DNA from: Prado023 sp963774745
GTDB taxonomy: Bacteria; Actinomycetota; Actinomycetes; S36-B12; CAIYMF01
DNA length: 64,000 bases
NCBI GenBank assembly: GCA_963774745.1
Contig: CAVZGE010000002.1
Location: forward strand, 124,001-188,000
Reading direction: 5' to 3'
Part shown: positions 43,935 to 54,791 of the stretch, piece after piece
How positions within the stretch are numbered: the stretch's first letter is position 1
Layout: the number at the start of each line of letters is the position of its first letter
Translations under genes and position numbers: made by a program
Notes under the pieces: generated by a model
The model's database searches: none
Told to the model about the DNA's origin: nothing
Seen by the model: the letters and a program-made list of their open reading frames with translations, nothing else

Positions 43935-45380
43935 TCAGCCGGAGAGCACCGCCTGCATCACGGCCCGGGCGATCGGGGCGGCCAGCAGGTTGCCGCCGAC
44001 CTCGGCGGCCCCGGACTTCTCGATGGCCACCGCGACCGCGACCTGGGGGTTGCCCGCCGGGGCGAAGGAGATGAACCAGGCGATGTTCGGCCGGTCCTTG
44101 GAGGTCTGGGCGGTCCCGGTCTTGCCGGCCACCTCGACCCCCGGGATCCGCGCGTTCGAGCCGGTGCCCTCGTTGACGACGCCGACCATCATCTCCGCGA
44201 GCTTCGCGGCGTTCTCCGGCGTCATCGCCCGGGCGAACTCCGTCGGGTCGAACGTCTCGAGCGGCTGGAGGTCCGGGGCGGCCGTCTGGTCCACCAGGCC
44301 GGGGCGCATGGTGATCCCGGTGTTGCCCACGGCGGCGGCGACCATCGCCATCTGCATCGTGGTGGCCCGCACGTCGAACTGGCCGATCGCGGACATGGCG
44401 GTCTGCGGCTCGTCCGGGTCGGCCGGGAACCGCGAGGTCGCGGCCCGCAGCGGGATCGTGAACGCCTCGTCGAAGCCGAACTTCTGCGCCTGGTCGCGCA
44501 GCGCGTCGTCACCGAGCTCGTTGCCCAGCCACGCGAAGGCCGTGTTGCACGAGATGGCCAGCGCCTCGGCGAGGGTGACCTTGCCGTCGGGGCCGCAGGG
44601 GCCGTTGAAGTAGTTGGGGATGGCGACGCTGGTCCCGGGGGGCGTGTAGGTCGCCGGCCCGGGCAGGATGCTGTCCGGCTCGAACCTCCCGGACTCCAGC
44701 GCGGCGGCGGCGGTCACCACCTTGAACGTCGACCCAGGCGGGTTCGTCTTGGCGATGGGCCGGTTGAGCAGCGGCTTGTCCGGATCGTCCTCGAGGGACC
44801 GGTAGTAGGCGTTGACCTCCTTGGAGTTGTGCGAGCTCAGCTCGTTGGGGTCGAACGACGGGCTCTGCACCTGCGCCAGGATGCGTCCGGTGCCCGGCTC
44901 GATGGCCACGACCGAGCCGACCTTGCCCTTCAGGCCGTCCCAGGCCGCCTGTTGCGCCGCACCGTCGAGGGTCGTGGTGACCGACCCGCCCTGGATCTCC
45001 CGGCCGGCGAACAGCTGCTGCATCCGATCGACGAACAGGCGCGGGTCCTCACCGGAGAGCACCTCGTTCTCGGCCTTCTCGAGGCCGGTCGCCCCGTAGA
45101 CGATCGAGTAGAAGCCGGTGGCCGAGGCGAACATGGGCCCGATCGGGTACGTGCGCAGGTACTTCAGCTCGTCGTCGGTCTCGACGGACTCGGCGATGGG
45201 TGCCCGGTCGACCAGGATCGGCCCGCGCTCGCGGGAGTACTCGGTGAGCAGGGTGCGCTGGTTTCCGGCCATCGCGTTGAGCTCGGCACGCTGGAACACC
45301 TGGATCCGGGTGAGCTGCACGAGCAGGGCGACCATCAGCAGCAGCAGACCGATGGCCAGGCGGTTCAGGGACCTGGTCAT
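43935..45380 (-). CDS. pbpA: Class B penicillin-binding protein PbpA (transpeptidase)
   Basis: A 481-aa monofunctional transpeptidase. An N-terminal membrane helix (LAIGLLLLMVALLVQLTRIQ) is followed by a dimerisation module and the penicillin-binding domain: STFK (SxxK nucleophile), SCN in AISCNTAFAWLG, and KTGTAQ. It cross-links peptidoglycan in the periplasm-like space and in actinobacteria works with RodA in septal/polar growth under PknB control. ATG 45380 overlaps the rodA stop by 4 nt (ATGA), so the partner SEDS and PBP are translationally coupled. Confidence 0.96.
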   Translation of the reverse strand: MTRSLNRLAIGLLLLMVALLVQLTRIQVFQRAELNAMAGNQRTLLTEYSRERGPILVDRAPIAESVETDDELKYLRTYPIGPMFASATGFYSIVYGATGLEKAENEVLSGEDPRLFVDRMQQLFAGREIQGGSVTTTLDGAAQQAAWDGLKGKVGSVVAIEPGTGRILAQVQSPSFDPNELSSHNSKEVNAYYRSLEDDPDKPLLNRPIAKTNPPGSTFKVVTAAAALESGRFEPDSILPGPATYTPPGTSVAIPNYFNGPCGPDGKVTLAEALAISCNTAFAWLGNELGDDALRDQAQKFGFDEAFTIPLRAATSRFPADPDEPQTAMSAIGQFDVRATTMQMAMVAAAVGNTGITMRPGLVDQTAAPDLQPLETFDPTEFARAMTPENAAKLAEMMVGVVNEGTGSNARIPGVEVAGKTGTAQTSKDRPNIAWFISFAPAGNPQVAVAVAIEKSGAAEVGGNLLAAPIARAVMQAVLSG

Positions 45381-46791
45381 GGGACGCGCACCACCTCGGT
45401 GGTCGCGTCATCCGGACGGATGATCACCGGATCGGGGCGGCGGACGTGGTCCGAGACCCGCAGCAGCAGCCCGAGGATGATCCAGTTGGCCAGCAGCGAG
45501 GAGCCGCCCGCGGACATGAACGGGGTCGTCAGCCCGGTGTGCGGGATCAGCTTGGTGACCCCACCGAGCACGATGAACGCCTGCAGGCCCAGGACGATCG
45601 CGTACCCGGTGACCAGCAGCGTGCCGAACGGGTCACGGCTGGCGTGGGCCACCCGCAGGGCCCGCTGGATGAGGATCGCGAAGAGCACGATGACAGCGAA
45701 TGCTCCCGCCATCCCGAGCTCCTCGCCGAGGGCGGCGAAGATGAAGTCGCTCTCCGCGAACGGCACCAGCTGCGGATAGCCCCGGCCCCAGCCGGTGCCC
45801 ATCATCCCCCCGTTGGCGAAGCCGAACAGCGACTCGACGATCTGGTAGCCCTCCGCGCTGGAGTACGCGAACGGGTCCAGCCACACCTTGACCCGGATCT
45901 GGACGTGGCTGAACGCGAGGTAGGCGAACACCGCCCCGAAGACCGTCAGCAGGAAGCCGAGCACGATCCAGGAGCGCCGGCCGGTGGCCACGTAGAGCAG
46001 GCCCACGAACAGGCCGAAGAACATCGCCGAGGTGCCCAGGTCGCGCTGGAACACCACGATCCCCATGGCGATCGCCCAGGCCACGAGGATCGGCCCGAGG
46101 TCGCGTCCCCGGGGGATGCCCAGGCCCAGCACCTTGTGCCGGACCAGGGACAGCGACTCGCGGGTGAGCACCAGGTAGGAGGCGAAGAAGATCGTCAGCA
46201 GGACCTTGGCCAGCTCTGCGGGCTGCAGGGTGAACGGTCCCACCCGGATCCACAGGTTGGCCCCCCGGATGGTCAGGCCCAGCCCCGGGACCATCGGCAG
46301 CAGGAGCAGGACCAGTCCGGCCAGCCCGATCAGGTACGTGTAGCGGCGCAGGTTGCGGTGGTCCCGGACGATCACCAGCACGAGGGCGCAGGCGACCACC
46401 CCGACCGCCAGCCAGATCACCTGCTGCACCGCGACCGACTCCGGGATCTCCACCCCCTTGGCCGCGGCCCGCTTGGCATCGGCGATGTCCAGGCGCCCGA
46501 TCATGGCGATGCCCAGCACGTTCAGCGCGGCGGCTGCCGGGAGCATGATCGGGTCGGCGTAGGGCGCCAACCAGCGCACGACGAGGTGGATTCCCAGCAG
46601 GGACACCCCCTCGACGATGACGACCGTGCGCACGTCGGCGACGATCTCGCCGGCCGCCCCCTCACTGGCAAGGACGAGCGCCAGTGCCCCCAGGAACCAC
46701 ACGAGAACCAGCAGCGCGAGCTCGGTGTTGCGTCGGGTCGGCTGGGTTGGCACCGCGCTGGACTGCGCGGACCCGGGGATGACGGTGGCCG

Positions 46792-46795
<4 letters not shown>
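45377..46795 (-). CDS. rodA: SEDS-family glycosyltransferase RodA/FtsW
   Basis: A 472-aa polytopic membrane protein with about 12 helices and an N-terminal cytoplasmic tail. SEDS signatures are present: GANLWIRVGPFTLQPAELAK, FFASYLVLTR, FQRDLGTSAMFFGLFVGLLY, NGGMMGTGWGRGYPQLVPFA, ESDFIFAALGEELGMAGAFA and GLTTPFMSAGGSSLLANWI. It polymerises glycan strands from lipid II with PbpA. GTG 46795 overlaps the pstP stop as GTGA, and its own stop overlaps pbpA as ATGA. The open frame to 47248 is antisense-like shadow of pstP. Confidence 0.95.
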
Positions 46796-48417
<1,622 letters not shown>

Positions 48418-48426
48418 GGCCGGGCC

Positions 48427-48933
48427 CTACCGCTGCAGCTGCAGGGTCGTGCGACCGACGCGCACCTTGGCGCCGACCCGCAGGACTGTGGGACCGGTGA
48501 TCCGCGTGCGGTCGATCCACGTGCCGTTCGTCGACCCCAGGTCCTCGACGATCCACTGGCCGTCGGACGGGAAGAACCGGGCATGCCGGCTCGAGGAGTA
48601 GTCGTCCTGCAGCACGAGGGTGGAGTCGGCGGCCCGGCCCACCGTGATCGGGGAGGTGCCCAGCGGCACGACGGTGCCGGCGAGCTCACCCTCCACGACG
48701 GCGAGCTTGCGCGGGGTCGACGAGCTGCGGCTGGCCGCGCGCTGCTTGGGCTGCGGTGGTACCGCGGGGGCGCTCGACGTGGGCAGGCCCGGGACCGGCC
48801 GACTGGTCGACTGCGGCCGGGCCTCCTTCGGGGCGGCCAGGTCCCGGCGCAGGACCAGGACGATCGCGAACACCGCCAGCCACAGCGCAGCCAGGAAGCC
48901 GAACCGCATCAGGGTGATCGCGAACTCCGACAC
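48427..48933 (-). CDS. fhaB: Membrane-anchored FHA-domain protein FhaB (FipA-type)
   Basis: A 168-aa protein: an N-terminal membrane helix (FGFLAALWLAVFAIVLVLRR), a Ser/Pro-rich linker (about 35-75), then a forkhead-associated domain with GRAADSTLVLQDDYSSSRHA (phosphothreonine-binding Arg and Ser), IVEDLGSTNGTWID and VLRVGAKVRVGRTTLQL. It binds phosphothreonine on partners of the PknB pathway. ATG 48933 is used; it is 3 bp after fhaA, so the two are cotranscribed. Confidence 0.95.
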   Translation of the reverse strand: MSEFAITLMRFGFLAALWLAVFAIVLVLRRDLAAPKEARPQSTSRPVPGLPTSSAPAVPPQPKQRAASRSSSTPRKLAVVEGELAGTVVPLGTSPITVGRAADSTLVLQDDYSSSRHARFFPSDGQWIVEDLGSTNGTWIDRTRITGPTVLRVGAKVRVGRTTLQLQR

Positions 48934-48936
48934 GTG

Positions 48937-49614
48937 TCACCTGGCCCGGTAGGTCAGGGTCGTCGTCCCGAGCTGGATCCGGCAGCCGTCGGTGAGCACG
49001 AAGGAGGCGACCATGCGGCCGTTGACGAGCGTGCCGTTGGTCGACCCGAGGTCGCGCAGGGTGACGTCGGTACCGAGGGTGATCTCGGCGTGGTGCCGGG
49101 AGACGCCCGGGTCGTCGATGCGGATGTCCACATCGGTGCCGCGGCCCAGCCGCGTGACCGCGTGCAGCGGGTAGGTGATCCCGTCGACCTCGAGGTGCGG
49201 CTCACCAGTGACGTCGACCGGGACCGACGGATCCGGCTGCCCACCGGGGCGGACCTCCGAGCGGATCCGGAAGACACCCGTCCCCAGGGAGTCGTCCTCG
49301 GCCAGCGTCACCTCGGCAGCGCCGACGAACGCGTAGCGCTGCTGCTGTGCGTACTCCCGCACCAGGCCGGCGAGCTCGTCGTTGACGGTCGCCTCGAACG
49401 CCGACAGGCGCGCGAAGTCGGCTGCGGACAGGTCCACGACGAAGACGTTGGGCACGACGGTGCGCGCCCTGCTGACCACGGTGGCCCGGTCGTCGAGCTC
49501 GCGCTGCAGGCCCGCAGCGATCTCCACGGGTTGCACCTCGGACTTGAAGGCCTTCGCGAACGCGCCGTTGACCATCCGGTCCAGCTTCTTCTCGAAGTTG
49601 TCGAGCATCCCCAC
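48937..49614 (-). CDS. fhaA: FHA-domain protein FhaA with N-terminal DUF3662 domain
   Basis: A 225-aa cytosolic adaptor. The N-terminal DUF3662 domain (MLDNFEKKLDRMVNGAFAKA, FKSEVQPVEIAAGLQRELDD) occupies about residues 3-125 and the FHA domain about 140-225 (RLGRGTDVDIRIDDPGVSRH, LRDLGSTNGTLVNG). The disordered middle region of mycobacterial FhaA is absent, so the protein is short for the family. GTG 49614 has AAGGAGG 6 nt upstream and is preferred; ATG 49608 is the alternative. It is the first gene of the cell-wall signalling operon. FhaA binds phosphorylated MviN/MurJ and other division proteins in mycobacteria. Confidence 0.93.
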   Translation of the reverse strand: MGMLDNFEKKLDRMVNGAFAKAFKSEVQPVEIAAGLQRELDDRATVVSRARTVVPNVFVVDLSAADFARLSAFEATVNDELAGLVREYAQQQRYAFVGAAEVTLAEDDSLGTGVFRIRSEVRPGGQPDPSVPVDVTGEPHLEVDGITYPLHAVTRLGRGTDVDIRIDDPGVSRHHAEITLGTDVTLRDLGSTNGTLVNGRMVASFVLTDGCRIQLGTTTLTYRAR

Positions 49615-49682
49615 CGGCCACCTCCTTCCGCGGCGTGCCCACGACCCCGTCCAGGGCAGACGGCACCGGCAACGCCCCGATC

Positions 49683-51044
49683 CTATCCACGCACCCCCGC
49701 GGGCCGCAGGCTCCACGCGCCGGTTGCCGCGAGCAGCAGTCCGACCCCGAGCCACAGCGGCGGGGCGACCCCGTCGCTGGGGGCGGTGAAGGCTGTCAGG
49801 CAGATCCCGCTGACGAGCGCCACGTTCAGCCCGACGTCGTAGAGGGAGAAGACGCGCCCGCGGTAGCCCTCGTCGACGTCCTGCTGCAGGACCGTGTCGC
49901 CGGCGATCTTCACCGTCTGCCCGGAGAAGCCCATCGCCAGGGAGCCGACCGCCAGGAGCGGCAGCTGCATGCTGGCGAAGCACAGCGGCGCCACGAGGGC
50001 GGCACCGAAGAGGGTCGCGGCCGACCACGGCGCCAGGCCGAGCCTGCGAACGAGCCGGGGCGCGGTCACAGCGGCCAGGAGGCTGCCCAGCGAGGCGCCC
50101 GCGGCCGTGAGCGCGAAGTCCGCCAGGGCGGCATCGGGATCGTCCACGGGGTTCAGGGTGTTGCGCACCAGGAGCAGGGCGTTGACCAGCAGGGCGCCGA
50201 ACGCCACCCGATGGGCCATCACGACGGCCATCCCGCGGCGGGCCCGAGGGCGGTGATGGACGTGGACGACCCCGGCGACCATGCCCCGGACCACGGCCAG
50301 CAGGTCGGAGGTCAGCGACGCCAACCCGGCCTCACCGGCCTCCGGTCCCAGGTCACGGCGTGGGATCCGGGTGGCGATGGCTGCCGAGACCAGCAGGCCG
50401 GCGGCCACCAGGAGGATCAGCCGACTGGCCCCGTCGGGTCCGAGGATCGGCATGAGCAGCAGGCCGAGGACAGTGGCGATCGCCGCGGCGATCGTGCCGG
50501 CGGTGGGGAACAGGGCGTTGGCGGTGACCAGGTGCGCCGGTGCCACGACCAGGGGCAGCCCCGCCGAGAGTCCGGCCAGCCAGAGCCGGCCGATCCCCAT
50601 CGAGACCAGCACGGCGGTGCCCAGGTCGAGGCCGTCGCGGCCGGCGGCGACCATGAACGCGATGCCGATCATGATCGCGCCCCGGGCCACGTTCGCCACG
50701 ACCAGCACCCGCGCCCGGTTCCAGCGGTCCAGGAAGACGCCGGTGAACGGGCCCAGCAGGGAGTAGGGCAGGAGCAGCAGCGCGAACGCCGCGGCGACCT
50801 GGCCGGCGGTGGCCTGGCGCTCCGGGGAGAACAGGACGAAGGAGCCGAGCGCCGCCTGCAGCAGGCCGTCCGCGGCTTGGCCGGTCAGCCTGGTGGCCAG
50901 GAGCCGGCGGGCGTTGAGCGTGGCCAGCACCGGCCAGCGCCCACCGGGCGGCGGGCCCGCGGTCGGGCCACCCACGGTCGGGCCACCGGGCGCGGGCAGG
51001 CCCCGCTCTGACGGCTCGGCACCGGGTCCCATGCTTGGCAGCAT
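49683..51044 (-). CDS. MFS transporter (12-helix efflux type)
   Basis: A 453-aa major facilitator with about 12 helices, a Pro/Gly-rich N-terminal tail (about 1-40) and MFS marker loops: GPFTGVFLDRWNRARVLVVA (motif A-like) and EGYRGRVFSLYDVGLNVALV in the second half. Such proteins usually export drugs or metabolites; the substrate is unknown. ATG 51044 is used; ATG 51032 is equally possible. It is on the same strand as fhaA, 68 bp upstream, but is not part of the conserved cluster. The 358 bp upstream hold the ino1 terminator and no gene. Confidence 0.85.
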   Translation of the reverse strand: MLPSMGPGAEPSERGLPAPGGPTVGGPTAGPPPGGRWPVLATLNARRLLATRLTGQAADGLLQAALGSFVLFSPERQATAGQVAAAFALLLLPYSLLGPFTGVFLDRWNRARVLVVANVARGAIMIGIAFMVAAGRDGLDLGTAVLVSMGIGRLWLAGLSAGLPLVVAPAHLVTANALFPTAGTIAAAIATVLGLLLMPILGPDGASRLILLVAAGLLVSAAIATRIPRRDLGPEAGEAGLASLTSDLLAVVRGMVAGVVHVHHRPRARRGMAVVMAHRVAFGALLVNALLLVRNTLNPVDDPDAALADFALTAAGASLGSLLAAVTAPRLVRRLGLAPWSAATLFGAALVAPLCFASMQLPLLAVGSLAMGFSGQTVKIAGDTVLQQDVDEGYRGRVFSLYDVGLNVALVSGICLTAFTAPSDGVAPPLWLGVGLLLAATGAWSLRPAGVRG

Positions 51045-51402
51045 GCCCGCTTGGGACCGCCACCGTCCACAGGCGCGCGGGGCGCCCCCCTGCGCGCCGA
51101 GCCGGGGTTCCCATCACCTGACGCGAGTGGGCGCCCGGCAGCCCTCGTGGCATCCGGGCGCGTTGACAGGCCGAGCGGAGCGGCCTCCGGTCGCCCTGCC
51201 GGACCTCGCGGGCGTTCGCGTCGTAAGGGGCGTTGCCGCTCACTGCCGAGGGCAACCTCGCGCCCGTTCCGGTTGCTCCAGCGGCCGGCGAGGCGGGTGG
51301 TTCGACGGGAGCGGGCGCGAGGTTGGGTCATCGGGTCCGACACCCGTGATCGCCGATCCGGGAACGACAGCATCGGCCGCGACGTTCGTGCCCGGGCAGT
51401 CG
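51045..51402. other. Gene-free interval between the MFS transporter and ino1 terminator
   Basis: About 360 bp without a convincing open frame. It must hold the promoter of the leftward MFS gene. A region near 51260-51325 has partial complementarity (GCAACCTCGCGCCCG / CGGGCGCGAGGTTGGG), an imperfect long inverted repeat that may fold into a hairpin. No other signal was recognised. Confidence 0.5.
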
Positions 51403-51436
51403 AGAAGGGCCCCGGGTGTGCACCCGGGGCCCTTCT
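51403..51436 (-). terminator. Strong terminator hairpin downstream of ino1
   Basis: AGAAGGGCCCCGGGTG (51403-51418) pairs perfectly with CACCCGGGGCCCTTCT (51421-51436): a 16-bp GC-rich stem starting 20 bp past the ino1 stop on the minus strand, with TTCTC on its trailing side. Confidence 0.88.
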
Positions 51437-51455
51437 GACTACCAGCGGATCAGCC

Positions 51456-52535
51456 TCAGCTGTCGATCTCGCCGGCGATGAACTGCTCGACCTTGGCCTT
51501 GCAGATGTCGTCCGCGTACTGCTCGGGCGGGGACTTCATGAAGTAGCTCGAGGCGCTCAGGATCGGGCCACCGATGCCGCGGTCCTTGGCGATCTTCGCC
51601 GCGCGCAGCGCGTCGATGATCACACCGGCCGAGTTCGGGGAGTCCCAGACCTCGAGCTTGTACTCCAGGCTCAGCGGCACGTCGCCGAACGCGCGGCCCT
51701 CGAGGCGCACGAACGCCCACTTGCGGTCGTCGAGCCAGGCCACGTAGTCCGACGGACCGATGTGGATGTTCCGGGGCTCGATCTTGCCGGCCATCTGCGA
51801 GGTGACCGACTGGGTCTTGGAGATCTTCTTGGACTCGAGGCGATCGCGCTCGAGCATGTTCATGAAGTCCATGTTGCCGCCGACGTTGAGCTGGTAGGTC
51901 CGGTCGACGGTGACGCCGCGGTCCTCGAACAGCCGGGTCAGCACGCGGTGGGTGATGGTGGCACCCACCTGGCTCTTGATGTCGTCGCCGACGATCGGCA
52001 CACCGGCGTCGGCGAACTTCTTGGCCCACTCCGGCGTGCCGGCGATGAACACGGGAAGCGCGTTGACGAAGGCGACCTTCGCGTCGATGGCGCACTGCGC
52101 GTAGTACTTGGCGGCCTGCTCCGACCCGACGGGTAGGTAGCAGATCAGGACGTCGACCTTGTTCTCCAGGAGGCTGGCGACGATGTCCACCGGCTCCTCG
52201 TCGGACTCGGTCACCATCTCGCGGTAGTACTTGCCCAGGCCGTCGAGGGTGTGGCCACGGGACACGGTCACGCCCGACGGGGGCACGTCGCAGATCTTGA
52301 TGGTGTTGTTCTCGCTGGCCACGATGGCGTGGGCGAGGTCCTGGCCGACCTTCTTGGCATCGACGTCGTACGCGGCCACGAACTCGATGTCGCGGACGTG
52401 GTAGTCGCCGAACTTGACGTGCATGAGGCCCGGGACGCGATCGTTGACGTCCGCGTCCTTGTAGTACTCCACACCCTGCACGAGGGAGGAGGCGCAGTTG
52501 CCCACGCCCACGATGGCCACACGAATGGCACCCAT
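51456..52535 (-). CDS. ino1: Inositol-1-phosphate synthase
   Basis: A 359-aa myo-inositol-1-phosphate synthase of the short actinobacterial type. NAD-binding IRVAIVGVGNCASSLVQGVE, GLMHVKFGDYHVRDIEFVAA, ICYLPVGSEQAAKYYAQC, GTPEWAKKFADAGVPIVGDD and KSQVGATITHRVL (catalytic Lys region) match the family along its length. It converts glucose-6-phosphate to inositol-1-phosphate for phosphatidylinositol and mycothiol. ATG 52535 is chosen because AGAAAGGAAC precedes it; the GTG 18 nt upstream would place the ribosome site inside the gene. It is cotranscribed with the upstream padR gene (14 bp gap), the arrangement known from mycobacteria. Confidence 0.97.
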   Translation of the reverse strand: MGAIRVAIVGVGNCASSLVQGVEYYKDADVNDRVPGLMHVKFGDYHVRDIEFVAAYDVDAKKVGQDLAHAIVASENNTIKICDVPPSGVTVSRGHTLDGLGKYYREMVTESDEEPVDIVASLLENKVDVLICYLPVGSEQAAKYYAQCAIDAKVAFVNALPVFIAGTPEWAKKFADAGVPIVGDDIKSQVGATITHRVLTRLFEDRGVTVDRTYQLNVGGNMDFMNMLERDRLESKKISKTQSVTSQMAGKIEPRNIHIGPSDYVAWLDDRKWAFVRLEGRAFGDVPLSLEYKLEVWDSPNSAGVIIDALRAAKIAKDRGIGGPILSASSYFMKSPPEQYADDICKAKVEQFIAGEIDS

Positions 52536-52549
52536 CTGATGTTCCTTTC

Positions 52550-53188
52550 TCACCCGCGGGCTGGCGGGCGACGCGGCCCGGCCCCGGTATCTCCGGATTG
52601 GTTGTCGGACGCGTCGGCGGATCCTCCGCGCCGTCCTTGGTTCTCGTTGTCGATCAACTCATTGAGCCAGCGCACCTCGCGCTCGACACCCTCCAGGCCA
52701 TGCCGCTGCAGGGCCTGCGTGTAGGTGTCCAGCCGCTCGCGATTGCGGGCGGTCGAGGCAGCCAGGTTGGCCCGCCGCTCCTCCATCCGGCTGCGCCGAC
52801 CCTCGAGGATGCGCACGCGCACCTCAGCCGGGGTGCTGCCGAAGAAGGCCATGTGCACGCCGAACGCCTCGTCCTCCCACGCCTCGGGACCGGTGCGCGA
52901 GACGAGCTCGGCGAACCTGTCCTTGCCGTCGGCGGTGAGCTCGTAGACGATCTTCGCGCGCCGGCCCGAGAGGACCGGGGCGCTGGCGTCCGCGGCACCC
53001 GCCTCGGCGATCAGGCCCCGGTCGAGCAGGTCCTTGAGCGCCGGGTAGAGGGAGCCGTACGAGATGGCGCGGAACGTCCCCATCACTGCGTTGAGCCGCT
53101 TGCGCAGCTCGTAGCCGTGCATGGGTGCGTCCTGAAGGAGGCCCAGGATCGCGAACTCGAGCACTGCGCTGCGGCGAGTGGCTGCCAT
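52550..53188 (-). CDS. PadR-family transcriptional regulator
   Basis: A 212-aa PadR-like repressor. The winged helix is at the N-terminus: LEFAILGLLQDAPMHGYELR, KRLNAVMGTFRAISYGSLYP, ALKDLLDRGLIAEA, then a wing with RRAKIVYELTADGKDRFAEL, and a C-terminal dimerisation helix (about 120-195). ATG 53188 is used; an in-frame start at 53209 is possible. A palindrome directly upstream (53228-53248) is a probable autoregulatory site. It is the first gene of a padR-ino1 operon, so it probably controls inositol synthesis (inference); the ligand is unknown. Confidence 0.92.
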   Translation of the reverse strand: MAATRRSAVLEFAILGLLQDAPMHGYELRKRLNAVMGTFRAISYGSLYPALKDLLDRGLIAEAGAADASAPVLSGRRAKIVYELTADGKDRFAELVSRTGPEAWEDEAFGVHMAFFGSTPAEVRVRILEGRRSRMEERRANLAASTARNRERLDTYTQALQRHGLEGVEREVRWLNELIDNENQGRRGGSADASDNQSGDTGAGPRRPPARG

Positions 53189-53227
53189 CGCGGAGTACCG
53201 TCCTCTCACTGCCTGGAGTTACGAACT

Positions 53228-53248
53228 GATGTATCGAGTTGATACATC
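53228..53248. promoter_or_regulatory. Palindromic operator upstream of padR
   Basis: GATGTATC (53228-53235) and GATACATC (53241-53248) with a 5-nt spacer: a perfect 8-bp dyad containing the ATGT...ACAT core typical of PadR sites. It lies 40-60 bp upstream of the padR ATG and is AT-rich against its surroundings. Confidence 0.75.
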
Positions 53249-53410
53249 GGACAATGTAGCTGACCGGCGCCGGACGTGCAAGCGACACGCCAGGTTCACC
53301 CGCTGGACACCCGGGCCCCACCGCGCGACGACCGGCGGGGGACCTATGACCGCCGCAGCCGGGCCCTCCGGACCGCCGTGGGTGTGTTGGTGCGCGGAAG
53401 AATGCCTCCC

Positions 53411-54646
53411 ATGACGCTGCATGCCACCGCCGAGTCCCTCGCTGCCATCCTCGAGGCGCTGCCGCCGAACCCCCGCGTCGTCGTCTCGGGCAACTTCGCC
53501 AGCCCGTTCACCGCGCTCGCGCTGTTCGACGCCCATGTTCCCGAGTGGCGGCTGTGGGCCCTGAACCCCCAGCCGGGCCTCCCCGATCGCGAGGGCATCA
53601 CCCCGGAGACGTCCTTCGTCGGGGCCGGGATGCGCAAGAACCCGCGACTGCACTACGTGCCCTGTCGGTTGAGCCTGGTCCCCGCCCTGTTCAGCCGGGC
53701 GATGCCTCCCGACGTGGTCCTGCTGCACACCTCGATGCCCCGGCACGGCGTGGTCAGCCTGGGCATCGAGGTCAACGTGATGCCGGCGGCGATCGAGGCC
53801 TGTCGCGCGCGCGGTGGCAAGGTCATCGCGCAGGCCAACCCGAGCATGCCCTTCACCTACGGCGATGCCATCGTGCCGCTCAGCTCGATCGACGTGCTGT
53901 TCGAGGCTGACGAGCCACTCACGGTTGCCACCCAGGGCACCCTCGATGACACCTCCCGGGACATCGGCGAGCGGATCGCCGCGCGGATCAAGGACGGCTC
54001 GACGCTGCAGATGGGGATCGGGGCGGTGCCCGACGCCGTCCTGTCGGCCCTCCAGGACCGAAAGGGGCTGCGGTTCTGGACGGAGATGTTCTCCGACGGC
54101 GTGCTCGCCCTGGACAAGGCCGGGGCCCTGGACCCGGACGCGGCGCTGGCGGTGTCGTTCCTCTTCGGCTCCCAGGAGCTGTACGAATGGATCGATGGCA
54201 ACCCCCGCGTGCGGATGGTGCGCACCGAGGCCAGCAACGACCCCGGGCTGATCGCCCAGCAGCCGCTGATGACGTCGGTGAACTCGGCCCTGCAGGTCGA
54301 CCTGTTCGCCCAGGCGAACGCCTCGCGCATCAACGCCCGGATCTACTCCGGCTTCGGCGGCCAGACCGACTTCATCGTGGGGGCCCTGCATGCACCTGGT
54401 GGCCAGGCGTTCATCGCCCTGCGCTCCTGGCACCCGAAGGCCAACGTGTCCACGATCGTCCCGCTGCTCGACGAGCCGGTGACCTCGTTCCAGCACACGG
54501 CGGTCGTCACCGAGCAGGGCATCGCCGAGATCTGGGGCCGCTCCCAGGACGAACAGGCGCACAACCTGATCACGCAGGCCGCACACCCGGACGTCCGCGA
54601 GGAGCTGTTCGAGGAGGCCGCGAACCTCGGCCTGCGCGTGGGCTGA
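53411..54646 (+). CDS. Acetyl-CoA hydrolase/transferase (Cat1/4-hydroxybutyrate CoA-transferase-like)
   Basis: A 411-aa family I CoA transferase/hydrolase. The N-terminal half (about 1-190) includes PRVVVSGNFASPFTALALFD, VVLLHTSMPRHGVVSLGIEV and AQANPSMPFTYGDAIVPLSS. The C-terminal half has LQMGIGAVPDAVLSALQDRK, then FWTEMFSDGVL with the catalytic Glu of the TEMFSDG motif, and GGQTDFIVGALHAPGGQAFI. Family members transfer CoA between acyl-CoA and acids or hydrolyse acetyl-CoA. ATG 53411 is used; ATG 53402 is also in frame. It is divergent from padR. An 18-bp tandem repeat starts at its stop codon. Confidence 0.9.
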   Translation: MTLHATAESLAAILEALPPNPRVVVSGNFASPFTALALFDAHVPEWRLWALNPQPGLPDREGITPETSFVGAGMRKNPRLHYVPCRLSLVPALFSRAMPPDVVLLHTSMPRHGVVSLGIEVNVMPAAIEACRARGGKVIAQANPSMPFTYGDAIVPLSSIDVLFEADEPLTVATQGTLDDTSRDIGERIAARIKDGSTLQMGIGAVPDAVLSALQDRKGLRFWTEMFSDGVLALDKAGALDPDAALAVSFLFGSQELYEWIDGNPRVRMVRTEASNDPGLIAQQPLMTSVNSALQVDLFAQANASRINARIYSGFGGQTDFIVGALHAPGGQAFIALRSWHPKANVSTIVPLLDEPVTSFQHTAVVTEQGIAEIWGRSQDEQAHNLITQAAHPDVREELFEEAANLGLRVG

Positions 54647-54714
54647 CCCACCGGGTCGGGCTGACCCACCGGGTCGGGCTGACCCACCGGGTCGGGCTGA
54701 CCCACCGGGTCGGA
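54643..54714 (+). repeat. Four tandem copies of an 18-bp unit
   Basis: CTGACCCACCGGGTCGGG repeats at 54643, 54661, 54679 and 54697 (last base of the last copy differs). The first copy contains the TGA stop of the CoA-transferase gene, and every copy repeats that TGA in frame. Each unit also contains GACCC/GGGTC complementarity, so the block can form four small hairpins and may act in termination. Confidence 0.95.
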
Positions 54715-54791
54715 TGTGACATGGGACACGAACTGTGTCCGATTGCGGCGCAGCGGGCATGAACGCCCCGACCCCACCAGTCGGAGGACCC

